From Pseudomonadota bacterium (GTDB lineage: Bacteria > Pseudomonadota > Alphaproteobacteria > Rhizobiales > Xanthobacteraceae): 7,046 nucleotides of DNA. A program made the position numbers and the translations under genes. The notes beneath the pieces were generated by a model, which was given only the letters and a program-made list of their open reading frames with translations, did no database searches and had not been told where the DNA came from. Of this stretch, positions 1-5,741 are shown piece by piece. Numbering within the stretch: the first letter of the stretch is position 1; each line of letters starts with the position of its first letter. The DNA is taken from assembly GCA_023405565.1 (NCBI GenBank), contig JAEXXW010000589.1, positions 1 through 7,046 of the forward strand. The letters run 5' to 3'.

Positions 1-317
1 CTCACCTGATGCTGTCTGCGCAGCTTCTGGCCGTTGATGAGCGGGAAGCTGTCCAGTTCCTCCGTCAGGAGGTGAACAGACTCGTGCACGCTGGTCGCTA
101 ATCCGAGTTGAATGTCATCGCAGGTGAGCCAGGCAAGGAACTGCTTCTTGTCACTCATCGCCGTGTAGATCGCATACCCTTCGGGCGAGAGCCGGTCGAG
201 TTGGCTGAGCGCGTTCGATTGACATCCGGCTTGCTTGGCCTGGGGCGCGGCAAGACCTTGTTGCGACACGCCAAGGGCAATGAATAGCACAGCAACAGCG
301 CAAAGTGGCTTACGCAT
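1..317 (-). CDS. Exported protein with HExxH zinc-protease-like motif, partial (C-terminus off the left edge)
   Basis: Reading the minus strand from an ATG at 317 gives 105 codons with no stop before the window edge, so the gene continues to the left. Residues 1-24 form a signal peptide (basic start MRK, a hydrophobic run, then a likely cut near Ala23-Ala24). The mature part has two Cys (32, 66). Residues 75-84 read TSVHESVHLL, which fits the extended zincin consensus abxHEbbHbc (T/S before, uncharged residues between, hydrophobic after), with His78, Glu79 and His82 in the metal-binding and catalytic positions (bases 72-86). A third zinc ligand would lie in the missing part. AAGG stands 8 bases before the ATG; a GTG directly before it (318-320) is an alternative start. 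The family is not recognised. Gene reality is likely; protease activity is an inference from one motif. Confidence 0.72.
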   Translation of the reverse strand, partial: MRKPLCAVAVLFIALGVSQQGLAAPQAKQAGCQSNALSQLDRLSPEGYAIYTAMSDKKQFLAWLTCDDIQLGLATSVHESVHLLTEELDSFPLINGQKLRRQHQV

Positions 318-631
318 CACGTCGACCTTATGACTATTGAAGACTGGGCGAGCCGCAAAAAATGGTGAGCTAATTTGAATACAATGCTGCGAAAGAAAGG
401 CCCGAATGCGGCGCGAGCCTCTTTCGATTCTTTCGGTTAATTCGAGCCGAGAAAGACGAAATTGGGCCTTTAAGTCTTGGGTTTTCCCAAATCTGGCGGT
501 TACGCCTGCCCGCTTAAATGCCGGTCCTCGCAGTTCGATTTCTGCAGTTTGCGAGTTCTTCCAACCGGGATCCTGATGGATCTCAAAAATGCCCGAAAGG
601 GTTTTCGCAGAAAGAAAAGATGGAGATGGAT
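318..631. other. Divergent intergenic region with small inverted repeats
   Basis: This 314-base stretch separates two divergent genes for exported proteins, so promoters for both should lie here. No convincing -35/-10 pair was found. Visible structure: an 8-base inverted repeat AAAGGCCC (396-403) / GGGCCTTT (464-471) about 60 bases apart, and a short palindrome TTGGG-TTTT-CCCAA (477-490). The plus-strand frame of the downstream repeat protein stays open from an ATG at 518, but residues coded before 632 look unlike a signal peptide and are probably not translated. Confidence 0.4.
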
Positions 632-634
632 ATG
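622..634 (+). promoter_or_regulatory. Ribosome binding site that sets the start at 632
   Basis: GGAG at 622-625 lies 6 bases before the ATG at 632-634. Other in-frame ATGs at 518, 620 and 626 have no comparable site. The choice of 632 also places the lysine and hydrophobic core of the signal peptide at the N-terminus. Confidence 0.6.
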
Positions 635-1345
635 GCGAATCTGAAAGGACTATACGCCGTTGCGGCTGCTGCCGTGGGCGCGGCATTGTTGACGGCGGCG
701 GTCCCTGCTCAGGCCCGCTGTGTTGGCGACAATTGTCACCGGCCGATCAGCAAAACCAATGTCAGCACGTCATACAAATACAACACGGTGCGCAAGGTCC
801 AGAATGTTACGCGTTACCGCGACGTCGATCGTCCGCGTCATGTGACGAACGTCAACCGCGTTGTGCATGTGACGCGCATTCAGCCGGTGACCCGCGTAAA
901 TACGGTCACGCGCATCCATAACCGCACGGCAGTTCTGAACGAGACGCAGCGCGCGAACCGGACCGCGATGTTGCCGGCGCGAAATATCAGCACCAGCAAG
1001 GTTGTTCATATGGGCGGTCATATTCCGGCGCCGCGAATGAATACGACCTATCGCTACAACACGGTGCAGCGCGTCAATAACGTCACGCGATATAATGACA
1101 TCAACCGCACTCGTTACGTGAAGAACATCCATCGCGTCGTGAATGTGACCCGGGTTCAGCCCGTGATGCATACCAATGTGGTCACTCGCGTTCACGATCG
1201 TCCGGTGGTGACGTCGAAGACCGTGAATCTGAGCGAAACACGGATGCTCCCGGCGCGAACCATCCATACCGGCAAGACCATCCATATCAACGAAGGCCGC
1301 AGCTACGGGACCAAGCGCATGCATTCGGCGGCGGCCGACCAATAG
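632..1345 (+). CDS. Exported basic protein made of two ~83-residue repeats, function unknown
   Basis: With the start at 632 the protein has 237 residues (an upstream in-frame ATG at 518 would give 275). Residues 1-28 are a clear signal peptide (MANLKG, an Ala/Val/Leu run, then AQA before the cut). The mature protein begins RCVGDNCH, with two close cysteines, and is rich in Arg, His, Asn, Thr and Val with few acidic residues, so strongly basic. Residues 45-127 and 137-219 are two copies of one repeat, 44 of 83 positions identical by hand alignment without gaps. Within each copy a shorter rhythm of about 8-9 residues recurs, ending in Val or Ile (NVTR, HVTR, NTVTR), as expected for repeated beta strands. 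Both copies end with MLPAR. Location is probably periplasm or outside. No family was recognised and no enzyme motif is visible. Confidence 0.78.
   Translation: MANLKGLYAVAAAAVGAALLTAAVPAQARCVGDNCHRPISKTNVSTSYKYNTVRKVQNVTRYRDVDRPRHVTNVNRVVHVTRIQPVTRVNTVTRIHNRTAVLNETQRANRTAMLPARNISTSKVVHMGGHIPAPRMNTTYRYNTVQRVNNVTRYNDINRTRYVKNIHRVVNVTRVQPVMHTNVVTRVHDRPVVTSKTVNLSETRMLPARTIHTGKTIHINEGRSYGTKRMHSAAADQ
764..1012 (+). repeat. Internal coding repeat, copy A
   Basis: Encodes residues 45-127 of the basic exported protein. It aligns without gaps to copy B, 276 bases downstream. The first 57 residues are 33/57 identical; the rest is more diverged apart from a shared MLPAR motif. Confidence 0.75.
1040..1288 (+). 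repeat. Internal coding repeat, copy B
   Basis: Encodes residues 137-219 of the same protein, a second copy of the unit at 764-1012. The divergence between copies suggests an old duplication rather than a recent one. Confidence 0.75.
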
Positions 1346-1390
1346 GCAGGCGCAAGAAATGCTGCGGTGCTGGCTGCAATGCCGCGGCGG

Positions 1391-1422
1391 GATAAGGGCT
1401 GCTGGAAACGACAGCCTTTATC
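1391..1422 (+). other. Strong stem-loop 45 bases after the repeat-protein gene
   Basis: GATAAGGGCTG (1391-1401) pairs with CAGCCTTTATC (1412-1422): 11 consecutive pairs including one G-U, around a 10-base loop. No run of T follows (next bases are GTCCCTAC), so it is not a standard intrinsic terminator. It may protect the 3' end of the mRNA or act with Rho. A T6 run lies at 1491-1496, too far away to belong to it. Confidence 0.5.
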
Positions 1423-1527
1423 GTCCCTACTCGAGATACCCCGGTAACAGGCTTCCGGGCGCCTCACGAAATAGTCAATTCGGAGCTGCCTTTTTTATGC
1501 GGCGTGAACTGTGTCGACCGGGCGTTC

Positions 1528-1544
1528 GGCGCGAGATTCGCGCC
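1528..1544. promoter_or_regulatory. Perfect GC-rich inverted repeat upstream of the Cys-repeat gene
   Basis: GGCGCGA (1528-1534), spacer GAT, TCGCGCC (1538-1544): a perfect 7-base inverted repeat with a 3-base spacer, 91 bases before the start codon at 1619. It could be an operator or an RNA hairpin; no T run follows. Confidence 0.4.
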
Positions 1545-1551
1545 CGGAGCT

Positions 1552-1584
1552 TTGCTCAATGCGATCCCGAGATCGATATACAAT
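1552..1584 (+). promoter_or_regulatory. Possible promoter for the Cys-repeat gene
   Basis: TTGCTC at 1552-1557 and TATACA at 1577-1582 (overlapping TACAAT at 1579-1584) resemble -35 and -10 boxes. Their 19-base spacing is longer than ideal. They lie just downstream of the inverted repeat at 1528-1544 and about 35 bases before the ribosome binding site. Confidence 0.3.
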
Positions 1585-1607
1585 CCGTGATCGCCCTATT
1601 CTTCTGC

Positions 1608-1621
1608 AGGAGGAAGCAATG
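1608..1621 (+). promoter_or_regulatory. Ribosome binding site that sets the start at 1619
   Basis: A full AGGAGG at 1608-1613 sits 5 bases before the ATG at 1619. An in-frame ATG at 1511 has no such site and would bury the signal peptide; the next ATG at 1625 would be 11 bases away. Confidence 0.8.
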
Positions 1622-2077
1622 ACAATGCGTAACCTTGGATTTGTCGCCGTTACGGCGGCTGTAACTATGCTGACAATCACGTTGCCGGCGCGGGCGCTGA
1701 CGATGCAGGAATGCAGCGCGAAATATAAGGCGGCCCAGTCAGCCGGCACGCTCAGCGGCATGAAGTGGAACGATTTCCGCAAGGCCCAGTGCGGCGCCGA
1801 TGCTGCGGCCGCAACGCCCGCGCCTGCTGCCCCGAAGGCCGCAAAATCTGCGACCAAGGATACTGCATCCGGGGCGCTGGCCCGCGCCGGAGATGCCACG
1901 TTTCCGACGGGCGTGTCGTCTAAGTATTCCAGTGAAACGCCGGGCAAAGCGCGCATGCACACCTGCCTTGATCAGTACAATGCCAACAAGGCGAGCAATG
2001 GCAATGCTGGGCTCAAGTGGATCCAGAAGGGCGGCGGCTATTACAGCGAGTGCAACAAGCGGCTGAGCGCGCGTTAG
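1619..2077 (+). CDS. Exported protein with two Cys...GxKW...Cys units, function unknown
   Basis: The protein has 152 residues. Residues 1-26 are a signal peptide (MTMRN, hydrophobic core, ARA before the cut at Leu27). The mature part holds two similar units joined by a linker rich in Ala, Pro, Lys and Thr (about 60-110). Unit 1 has M29-x-x-C32, Y36, G47-x-K49-W50 and C58; unit 2 has M113-x-x-C116, Y120, G131-x-K133-W134, YY at 141-142 and C145. The mature protein therefore has exactly four cysteines, one pair per unit, which could form disulfides in the periplasm. The linker looks like the low-complexity segments that often lead to false TolA-type names. The general shape (short Cys-bounded motifs in a secreted protein) recalls PsiF-type repeats, but the residues do not match well enough to claim that family. 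Confidence 0.8.
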   Translation: MTMRNLGFVAVTAAVTMLTITLPARALTMQECSAKYKAAQSAGTLSGMKWNDFRKAQCGADAAAATPAPAAPKAAKSATKDTASGALARAGDATFPTGVSSKYSSETPGKARMHTCLDQYNANKASNGNAGLKWIQKGGGYYSECNKRLSAR

Positions 2078-2135
2078 GGCCACAGCGGACCGGGGCAGCG
2101 GAGCAAGACAGCGTGCTCACGATCCTGTGATTGCG

Positions 2136-2154
2136 GGCTCGGTGAGCCGGCTTT
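2136..2154 (+). terminator. Weak hairpin after the Cys-repeat gene
   Basis: GGCTC (2136-2140), loop GGT, GAGCC (2144-2148), then GGCTTT. The stem has only 5 pairs and three Ts, so termination would be weak. Transcription may run on into the Tyr-rich gene at 2227. Confidence 0.25.
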
Positions 2155-2184
2155 GAACCTGGTCTCTGCGGGACACGACTGATG

Positions 2185-2211
2185 TTCAAGATGTGAGGGT
2201 CACATCTGGAA
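2185..2211 (+). promoter_or_regulatory. Long inverted repeat in the leader of the Tyr-rich gene
   Basis: AGATGTGA (2189-2196), spacer GGG, TCACATCT (2200-2207) is a perfect 8-base inverted repeat. Past one A/G mismatch it extends by TTC (2185-2187) against GAA (2209-2211), making 11 of 12 positions paired. It ends close to the ribosome binding site AGGAG (2216-2220). It could be a protein-binding dyad or an mRNA hairpin that affects translation or stability. Confidence 0.55.
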
Positions 2212-2226
2212 ACACAGGAGAGAACG

Positions 2227-2436
2227 ATGTTCCGCAAGACCATTCTTGGACTGGCTGCCGGTGCTGCCCTCGTAACCGCCGCCATCGCTCCGACCGCTGC
2301 GTCGGCTCACTATTACGGTTACGGCAACAACTATGGCTATAGCTACGGCTACCGCTCGTACTACAAGCCCTACTACTACTCGTACAAGCCGTACGGCTAC
2401 TACAAGTCCTACAAATACTACGGTTACGGGTACTAA
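2227..2436 (+). CDS. Small exported Tyr/Gly-rich protein, function unknown
   Basis: The protein has 69 residues. Residues 1-27 are a signal peptide (MFRK, hydrophobic core, ASA before the cut at His28). The 42-residue mature part has 21 tyrosines, with Gly, Lys, Ser, Asn and Pro making up almost all of the rest, in overlapping YGY, YKPY and YKSY motifs. There is no acidic residue in the mature part, so it is basic. AGGAG at 2216-2220 lies 6 bases before the ATG, and an intrinsic terminator follows the stop, so expression is plausible. The composition recalls Gly/Tyr/Asn-rich sulfur globule proteins and other structural secreted peptides, but this is resemblance in composition only. Roles in the cell surface, tyrosine cross-linking or metal binding are open guesses. 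Confidence 0.78.
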   Translation: MFRKTILGLAAGAALVTAAIAPTAASAHYYGYGNNYGYSYGYRSYYKPYYYSYKPYGYYKSYKYYGYGY

Positions 2437-2469
2437 GACCTCGGTCTCTCGTTTCCCGGTGTTGCAAAG

Positions 2470-2496
2470 CCCGGTCTCGCAAGAGGCCGGGTTTTT
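2470..2496 (+). terminator. Intrinsic terminator after the Tyr-rich gene
   Basis: CCCGGTCTC (2470-2478), loop GCAA, GAGGCCGGG (2483-2491) forms 9 pairs with one G-U wobble, followed directly by T5 (2492-2496); AAAG before the stem can pair with part of the T run. It lies 34 bases after the stop at 2436, in the gap between convergent genes, and separates them. Confidence 0.88.
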
Positions 2497-2522
2497 GCCA
2501 TTCAGGCCGGGAAGCAAGGAGA

Positions 2523-3596
2523 TCAGAACGCGTCACAGACGTCTTTGCGATAGCGTTCGGTCAGGGTCAGGCCGTGTCCGGGTGAGGACGTTGCGCCCAT
2601 CAGGCCCTTGGAATCGATCTCGGGCCAGCCATCGAACAGCGGTTCGAGCAGCGGGAATTCCTCGAGCCATCGCATGGCCGGGGCTGCGGCCGCGACATGC
2701 GCGAACAGACCCGGAAGGAAATGCGGCGAGACGATCGCATCGAACGATTCCGAAAGCGTTGAAAGCTCGAGCACCGGCGTCAGTCCGCCGACCATGGCGA
2801 GGTCGGGCTGGATCACGGCGGCGATGCGCTCGGAGATGAAGGGCAGGAAGTTCGCGCGTGTCTGCAGATGTTCGCCGGTGGCAATTGCCGCGCCCGCCGA
2901 TGCGGCCAGCATGCGAAAGCCTTCGACCGCATGGGCCGGCAGCGGCTCCTCGACAAACAGCAGGCCATGATCGCGCGCCATCGCCATCAGCCGCATGGCC
3001 GAAGGCAGATCGCATTTCTCGTTGGCGTCGGTCATGATCTGCACATGTGCAGGAACAGCGGCACGAACCGCCGCAATCACATCGGCATCAGAGCGCGTGC
3101 CCTTCACCCGCGGCTTGACGGCAGTCAATCCGCGTGCGGCCTGTTCGGCGGCGATCTCGGCCGCCTTCTCAGGCGGCTGAACGGTGTTGAAGCCGCCGCT
3201 GCCATACACTGGCAGTGCGCGAATTTCGCCGCCCATGGCGACACCCATCGGGATTTGCTGCCGACGCGCGAACAGATCCCATGCCGCGACATCGATCGCC
3301 GCCAGCGCGATCAGGTTTGGGCCGGCACCGGTGCGGTTGAAACTTGCAGCGATCTTTCGCCACAATGCGGCCGGTGGCGGCAGCATTTGTCCGTCAACGA
3401 ACCGGGCGACCTGTTCCTGCGCCGCCTTGAAGGCGACGCCGCCATTGCCACCCAGCACGTATGAAAAGCCGAGCCCGCGCACGCCGTCCTGATCGATCAG
3501 ATCGACAATGATCACATCGACGGCGGCAACGCCGGAACCACCCACTGCCTGTGGCAGCTTGTAGGTCAGCAGCGAAGCGCGGGCGCGAATGGTCAT
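2523..3596 (-). CDS. Enolase-superfamily enzyme, mandelate racemase/muconate lactonizing type
   Basis: The protein has 357 residues, a normal length for the family, with an N-terminal capping domain (about 1-125) and a C-terminal barrel. Counted against mandelate racemase, the three Mg ligands are Asp190 (TDAN), Glu216 (VEEP) and Glu242 (GEH); the His/Asp pair is His292 (SPH) and Asp265 (QPD); Glu312 (WLE) matches the substrate-binding Glu317. Spacings between these agree exactly with mandelate racemase. The strand-2 motif is unusual: K161-P-R163-V-K165 in place of K-x-K. Such enzymes abstract a proton next to a carboxylate, so a racemase, dehydratase or isomerase is expected; the substrate is unknown. 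The start at 3596 overlaps the stop of the upstream hydroxylase gene as ATGA, so the two are probably translationally coupled. A start 13 codons upstream is possible but lies inside that gene. Confidence 0.9.
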   Translation of the reverse strand: MTIRARASLLTYKLPQAVGGSGVAAVDVIIVDLIDQDGVRGLGFSYVLGGNGGVAFKAAQEQVARFVDGQMLPPPAALWRKIAASFNRTGAGPNLIALAAIDVAAWDLFARRQQIPMGVAMGGEIRALPVYGSGGFNTVQPPEKAAEIAAEQAARGLTAVKPRVKGTRSDADVIAAVRAAVPAHVQIMTDANEKCDLPSAMRLMAMARDHGLLFVEEPLPAHAVEGFRMLAASAGAAIATGEHLQTRANFLPFISERIAAVIQPDLAMVGGLTPVLELSTLSESFDAIVSPHFLPGLFAHVAAAAPAMRWLEEFPLLEPLFDGWPEIDSKGLMGATSSPGHGLTLTERYRKDVCDAF

Positions 3597-4777
3597 TTCA
3601 GTTCGACGGTCAGGGGATTGTATGAATAGAGCCATTGATTGCGGCTCTGGCCTTCGTTGCGCTTCGAGAATTCGGCGCGGATCGCTTCTTTTGACGGCAG
3701 ATGGAAGAGCCGTCGGTTCTGCGTCGAGATCTCGACAATGCGGGCGGTGCGATCGACGCGGTTGCGCTGATAAAGATCAAGCGCTTCAGGGATGCTGGGC
3801 GCCTGCCGAAGAGCGCGTGCGAGCACGGCGCCATCTTCGATCGCCATGGCCGCGCCCTGGGCAAGATAGGGCAGCGTCGCTTGCGCGGAATCGCCAAGCA
3901 GCGTTGCGCGCTTCGTGCTCCAGTTCCGGACCGGCGGGCGATTGTGCAGCGACCAGCGATAGCATTGGTCGTGATCGGCAGCGTCGACGATGGCCTGGAT
4001 GTCCGGATGCCAGCCAACATAGTCGGCCTTGAGCCGCTCCCAGGGATACTTCACGGTCCAAGATTCCTCGGACACGTCATCTGTTTCGACGGAGCCCACG
4101 AAGTTCAGGAGCTCGCCGCCGCGCAGATAATAGCAAACGACATGACCGCCCGGCCCCATGAACACGGACATCACCTGATCGAGGAATGGCTTGGGCAATC
4201 GTTCCGCCGGCACCGTCACGCGCCATGCCGCATCGCCGGTATAGGTCGCAGGAATGGGCCCGACGATCTGGCGGGCGATGACCGACTTCAGGCCATCCGC
4301 GCCGACAAGGATATCGCCTCTTGCTGTCGAGCCGTCCGCGAAATGCAGGGTGACGCCCTGCTCGTCTTCGACGAAATGGGTGGCGCGCCGGTTCAGATGG
4401 ATGACGTCCGGCTTGAGCTGGCGGGCGGTCTTGGCGAGCATCTCGTGCAAATCGGCGCGATGCAGTTGCACATAGGGTGCGCCATGCTGCTTCTCGTGTT
4501 CGTCCGACAGCGAGAATTGCTGGATGATCTCACCCGTATCATGGAGCCGGAAGACATAACCGCCAGGCTTGACGCCTTTCTTCAGCGCTTCTTCTTCAAT
4601 CCCGAGATAGCGAAGGACATGCATGGGATTGGCGCTCATCTGAATGCCTGCGCCAATTTCCGCGAGAGCAGATGCCTGCTCGTACACTTCAACGTCGTAG
4701 CCCGCCTTCATGAGGCAGGACGCTGCCGCGAGGCCGCCCAGACCTGCACCAACGATCAGTACTTTCTTGTCCGCCAT
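3593..4777 (-). CDS. FAD-dependent aromatic-ring hydroxylase (salicylate/3-hydroxybenzoate hydroxylase-like)
   Basis: The protein has 394 residues, typical of single-component flavin hydroxylases that use NAD(P)H and O2. The Rossmann motif GAGLGG is at 10-15, with Glu33 at the end of the second strand for the FAD ribose. LHRADL (Arg107) follows. The DG motif (GADGLKS, Asp161-Gly162) and the GD motif (LGDSAQATLPYLAQGAAMAIED, Gly295-Asp296) are both intact. The sequence around 44-60 (AGIQMSANPMHVLRYLG) and the LAQGAxMAIED segment point to the salicylate hydroxylase, 3-hydroxybenzoate 6-hydroxylase and 6-hydroxynicotinate 3-monooxygenase group; the exact substrate cannot be read. The ATG at 4777 is preferred because it puts the Rossmann motif close to the N-terminus; an in-frame TTG at 4792 would add five residues, and neither has a clean ribosome binding site. 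It is the first gene of a two-gene operon. Confidence 0.9.
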   Translation of the reverse strand: MADKKVLIVGAGLGGLAAASCLMKAGYDVEVYEQASALAEIGAGIQMSANPMHVLRYLGIEEEALKKGVKPGGYVFRLHDTGEIIQQFSLSDEHEKQHGAPYVQLHRADLHEMLAKTARQLKPDVIHLNRRATHFVEDEQGVTLHFADGSTARGDILVGADGLKSVIARQIVGPIPATYTGDAAWRVTVPAERLPKPFLDQVMSVFMGPGGHVVCYYLRGGELLNFVGSVETDDVSEESWTVKYPWERLKADYVGWHPDIQAIVDAADHDQCYRWSLHNRPPVRNWSTKRATLLGDSAQATLPYLAQGAAMAIEDGAVLARALRQAPSIPEALDLYQRNRVDRTARIVEISTQNRRLFHLPSKEAIRAEFSKRNEGQSRNQWLYSYNPLTVELK

Positions 4778-4820
4778 AGCCTTCAGATCCAAACCTTAGA
4801 CCAACATAGGCAGGCTTATT

Positions 4821-4835
4821 GGCATCTCGCATGCC
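4821..4835. promoter_or_regulatory. Possible operator upstream of the hydroxylase operon
   Basis: GGCAT (4821-4825), spacer CTCGC, ATGCC (4831-4835) is a 5-base inverted repeat about 45 bases upstream of the hydroxylase start, where a catabolic regulator might bind. It is short enough to occur by chance, and no regulator gene lies beside it. Confidence 0.25.
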
Positions 4836-4889
4836 GTGCGCGCAACTGGATCAGTCGGCGGCATGGCTCATATGCTGCTATAAATCATG

Positions 4890-4914
4890 CGGCAGGGCAC
4901 AAAATGCCCTGCCG
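4890..4914 (-). terminator. Strong hairpin after the TerC-family gene
   Basis: A 10-pair stem (CGGCAGGGCA-type arms at 4890-4899 and 4905-4914) encloses a 5-base loop, 19 bases past the TAG stop of the TerC gene. On the minus strand the stem is followed by CATGATTTATAG, with only a short T stretch, so it may end transcription inefficiently or protect the 3' end. It separates the TerC gene from the hydroxylase operon. Confidence 0.65.
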
Positions 4915-4933
4915 TCCATCTCGCGAACGTCCG

Positions 4934-5599
4934 CTAGCCGTTCAGATATGCTGTCACCACCGGCAACACCTCGAAGAAGCCGCGATAGATCATGTCGCAA
5001 GCCACATAGAGGATGATGGCGAGGCCGACATAGGCGATCCAGCGGTGCTTCTGCAGCAGACGGGCAATGAAGCTGGCGGCGATGCCCATCAGTGCGATCG
5101 ACAAGACGAGTCCGAAGATCAGGACATACGGATGATCGCGCGCGGCGCCGGCAACGGCGAGCACGTTGTCGAGCGACATCGATACGTCGGCGATGACGAT
5201 CTGCCACGCTGCCTGCGCAAAGCTTTTGCGAGGAGCCTTCGATGCAACCGTGCCATCGGCATTGAGATCCTCATCGGACAGGGCTTCGGTGGCTTCGACT
5301 TCTTCTTCATGCGACGTGCGTAACTCGCGCCACATCTTCCAGCACACCCACAACAGCAACACGCCGCCGGCGAACAACAGACCGACGATCTGCAGGAGTT
5401 GCGTCGTCAACAACGCGAACACGATACGCAGCCCGGTCGCGGCGAGAATGCCGATCAGAATGACCTTGGTGCGCTGGTTTGCCGGAAGGCCCGCGGCGGC
5501 GAGGCCGATGACGATGGCGTTGTCACCGGCCAGCACCAGGTCGATCATGATGACCTGGAAGAAGGCGGTGAGAACTTGAGGCGTTATTAGTTCAAACAA
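4934..5599 (-). CDS. TerC-family (YjbE-type) integral membrane protein, probable metal exporter
   Basis: From a TTG at 5599 the protein has 221 residues, the usual size. Membrane helices are visible at about 9-32, 44-62, 68-90, 130-150, 158-180 and 187-207. The two halves each carry the family's buried acidic motif: Asp20 with Asp26-Asn27 (MIDLVLAGDNA) and Asp138 with Asp144-Asn145 (ADVSMSLDNV); Asp202 lies in the last helix. A soluble acidic loop (about 96-120, rich in Glu and Asp) joins them. Several TerC homologues export manganese or supply metal to secreted proteins; that role here is an inference. The open frame extends upstream to 5740, but those 47 residues are not family-like, whereas AGAGGAG at 5607-5613 sits 7 bases before the TTG. 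It follows the small membrane protein gene by 194 bases and may have its own promoter. Confidence 0.9.
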   Translation of the reverse strand: MFELITPQVLTAFFQVIMIDLVLAGDNAIVIGLAAAGLPANQRTKVILIGILAATGLRIVFALLTTQLLQIVGLLFAGGVLLLWVCWKMWRELRTSHEEEVEATEALSDEDLNADGTVASKAPRKSFAQAAWQIVIADVSMSLDNVLAVAGAARDHPYVLIFGLVLSIALMGIAASFIARLLQKHRWIAYVGLAIILYVACDMIYRGFFEVLPVVTAYLNG

Positions 5600-5613
5600 G
5601 ACCAGACTCCTCT
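5597..5613 (-). promoter_or_regulatory. Ribosome binding site supporting a TTG start for the TerC gene
   Basis: On the minus strand AGAGGAG (5613-5607) is followed by 7 bases and TTG (5599-5597). There is no ATG nearby, and translation from here begins (M)FELITPQVL, as expected for this family. Confidence 0.7.
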
Positions 5614-5741
5614 TTGACGTTTGAGGAACGGCCCCGATGACTGGCTGATGATCGAAAAATTGCCCCCGCTGTGAGCGCAGGACATTCTCGATACGAGGCA
5701 ACCAAACGAGGCCATTCCTTGCGGAATTCCAGTCCGACATC

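Noticed and set aside
770..1342. A 190-codon minus-strand frame opposite the repeat-protein gene
   Set aside because: It mirrors the repeats of the plus-strand gene, lacks a signal or motif of its own, and the plus-strand frame has a signal peptide and ribosome binding site.
1359..1622. An 87-codon plus-strand frame between the first two plus-strand genes
   Set aside because: Its sequence has no coherent composition or motif, no ribosome binding site, and it covers stem-loops and a likely promoter.
2192..2204. A CRP/FNR-type binding site, suggested by TGTGA and TCACA
   Set aside because: The half-sites are 3 bases apart, whereas CRP sites need 6; it also lies too close to the start codon and matches a hairpin better.
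2523..3635. A longer N-terminus for the enolase-superfamily enzyme starting at 3635
   Set aside because: The extra 13 residues would lie inside the upstream gene and lack family character; the ATGA overlap at 3593-3596 is the more natural start.
3701..5323. A 540-codon open frame on the plus strand opposite the hydroxylase and TerC genes
   Set aside because: It runs antisense across two genes with intact family motifs and a terminator-like hairpin. Its product has no domain-like sequence, and long antisense frames are expected in GC-rich coding DNA.
4934..5740. A longer N-terminus for the TerC protein starting at 5740
   Set aside because: The extra 47 residues are polar and unlike TerC proteins, while a strong ribosome binding site precedes the TTG at 5599.
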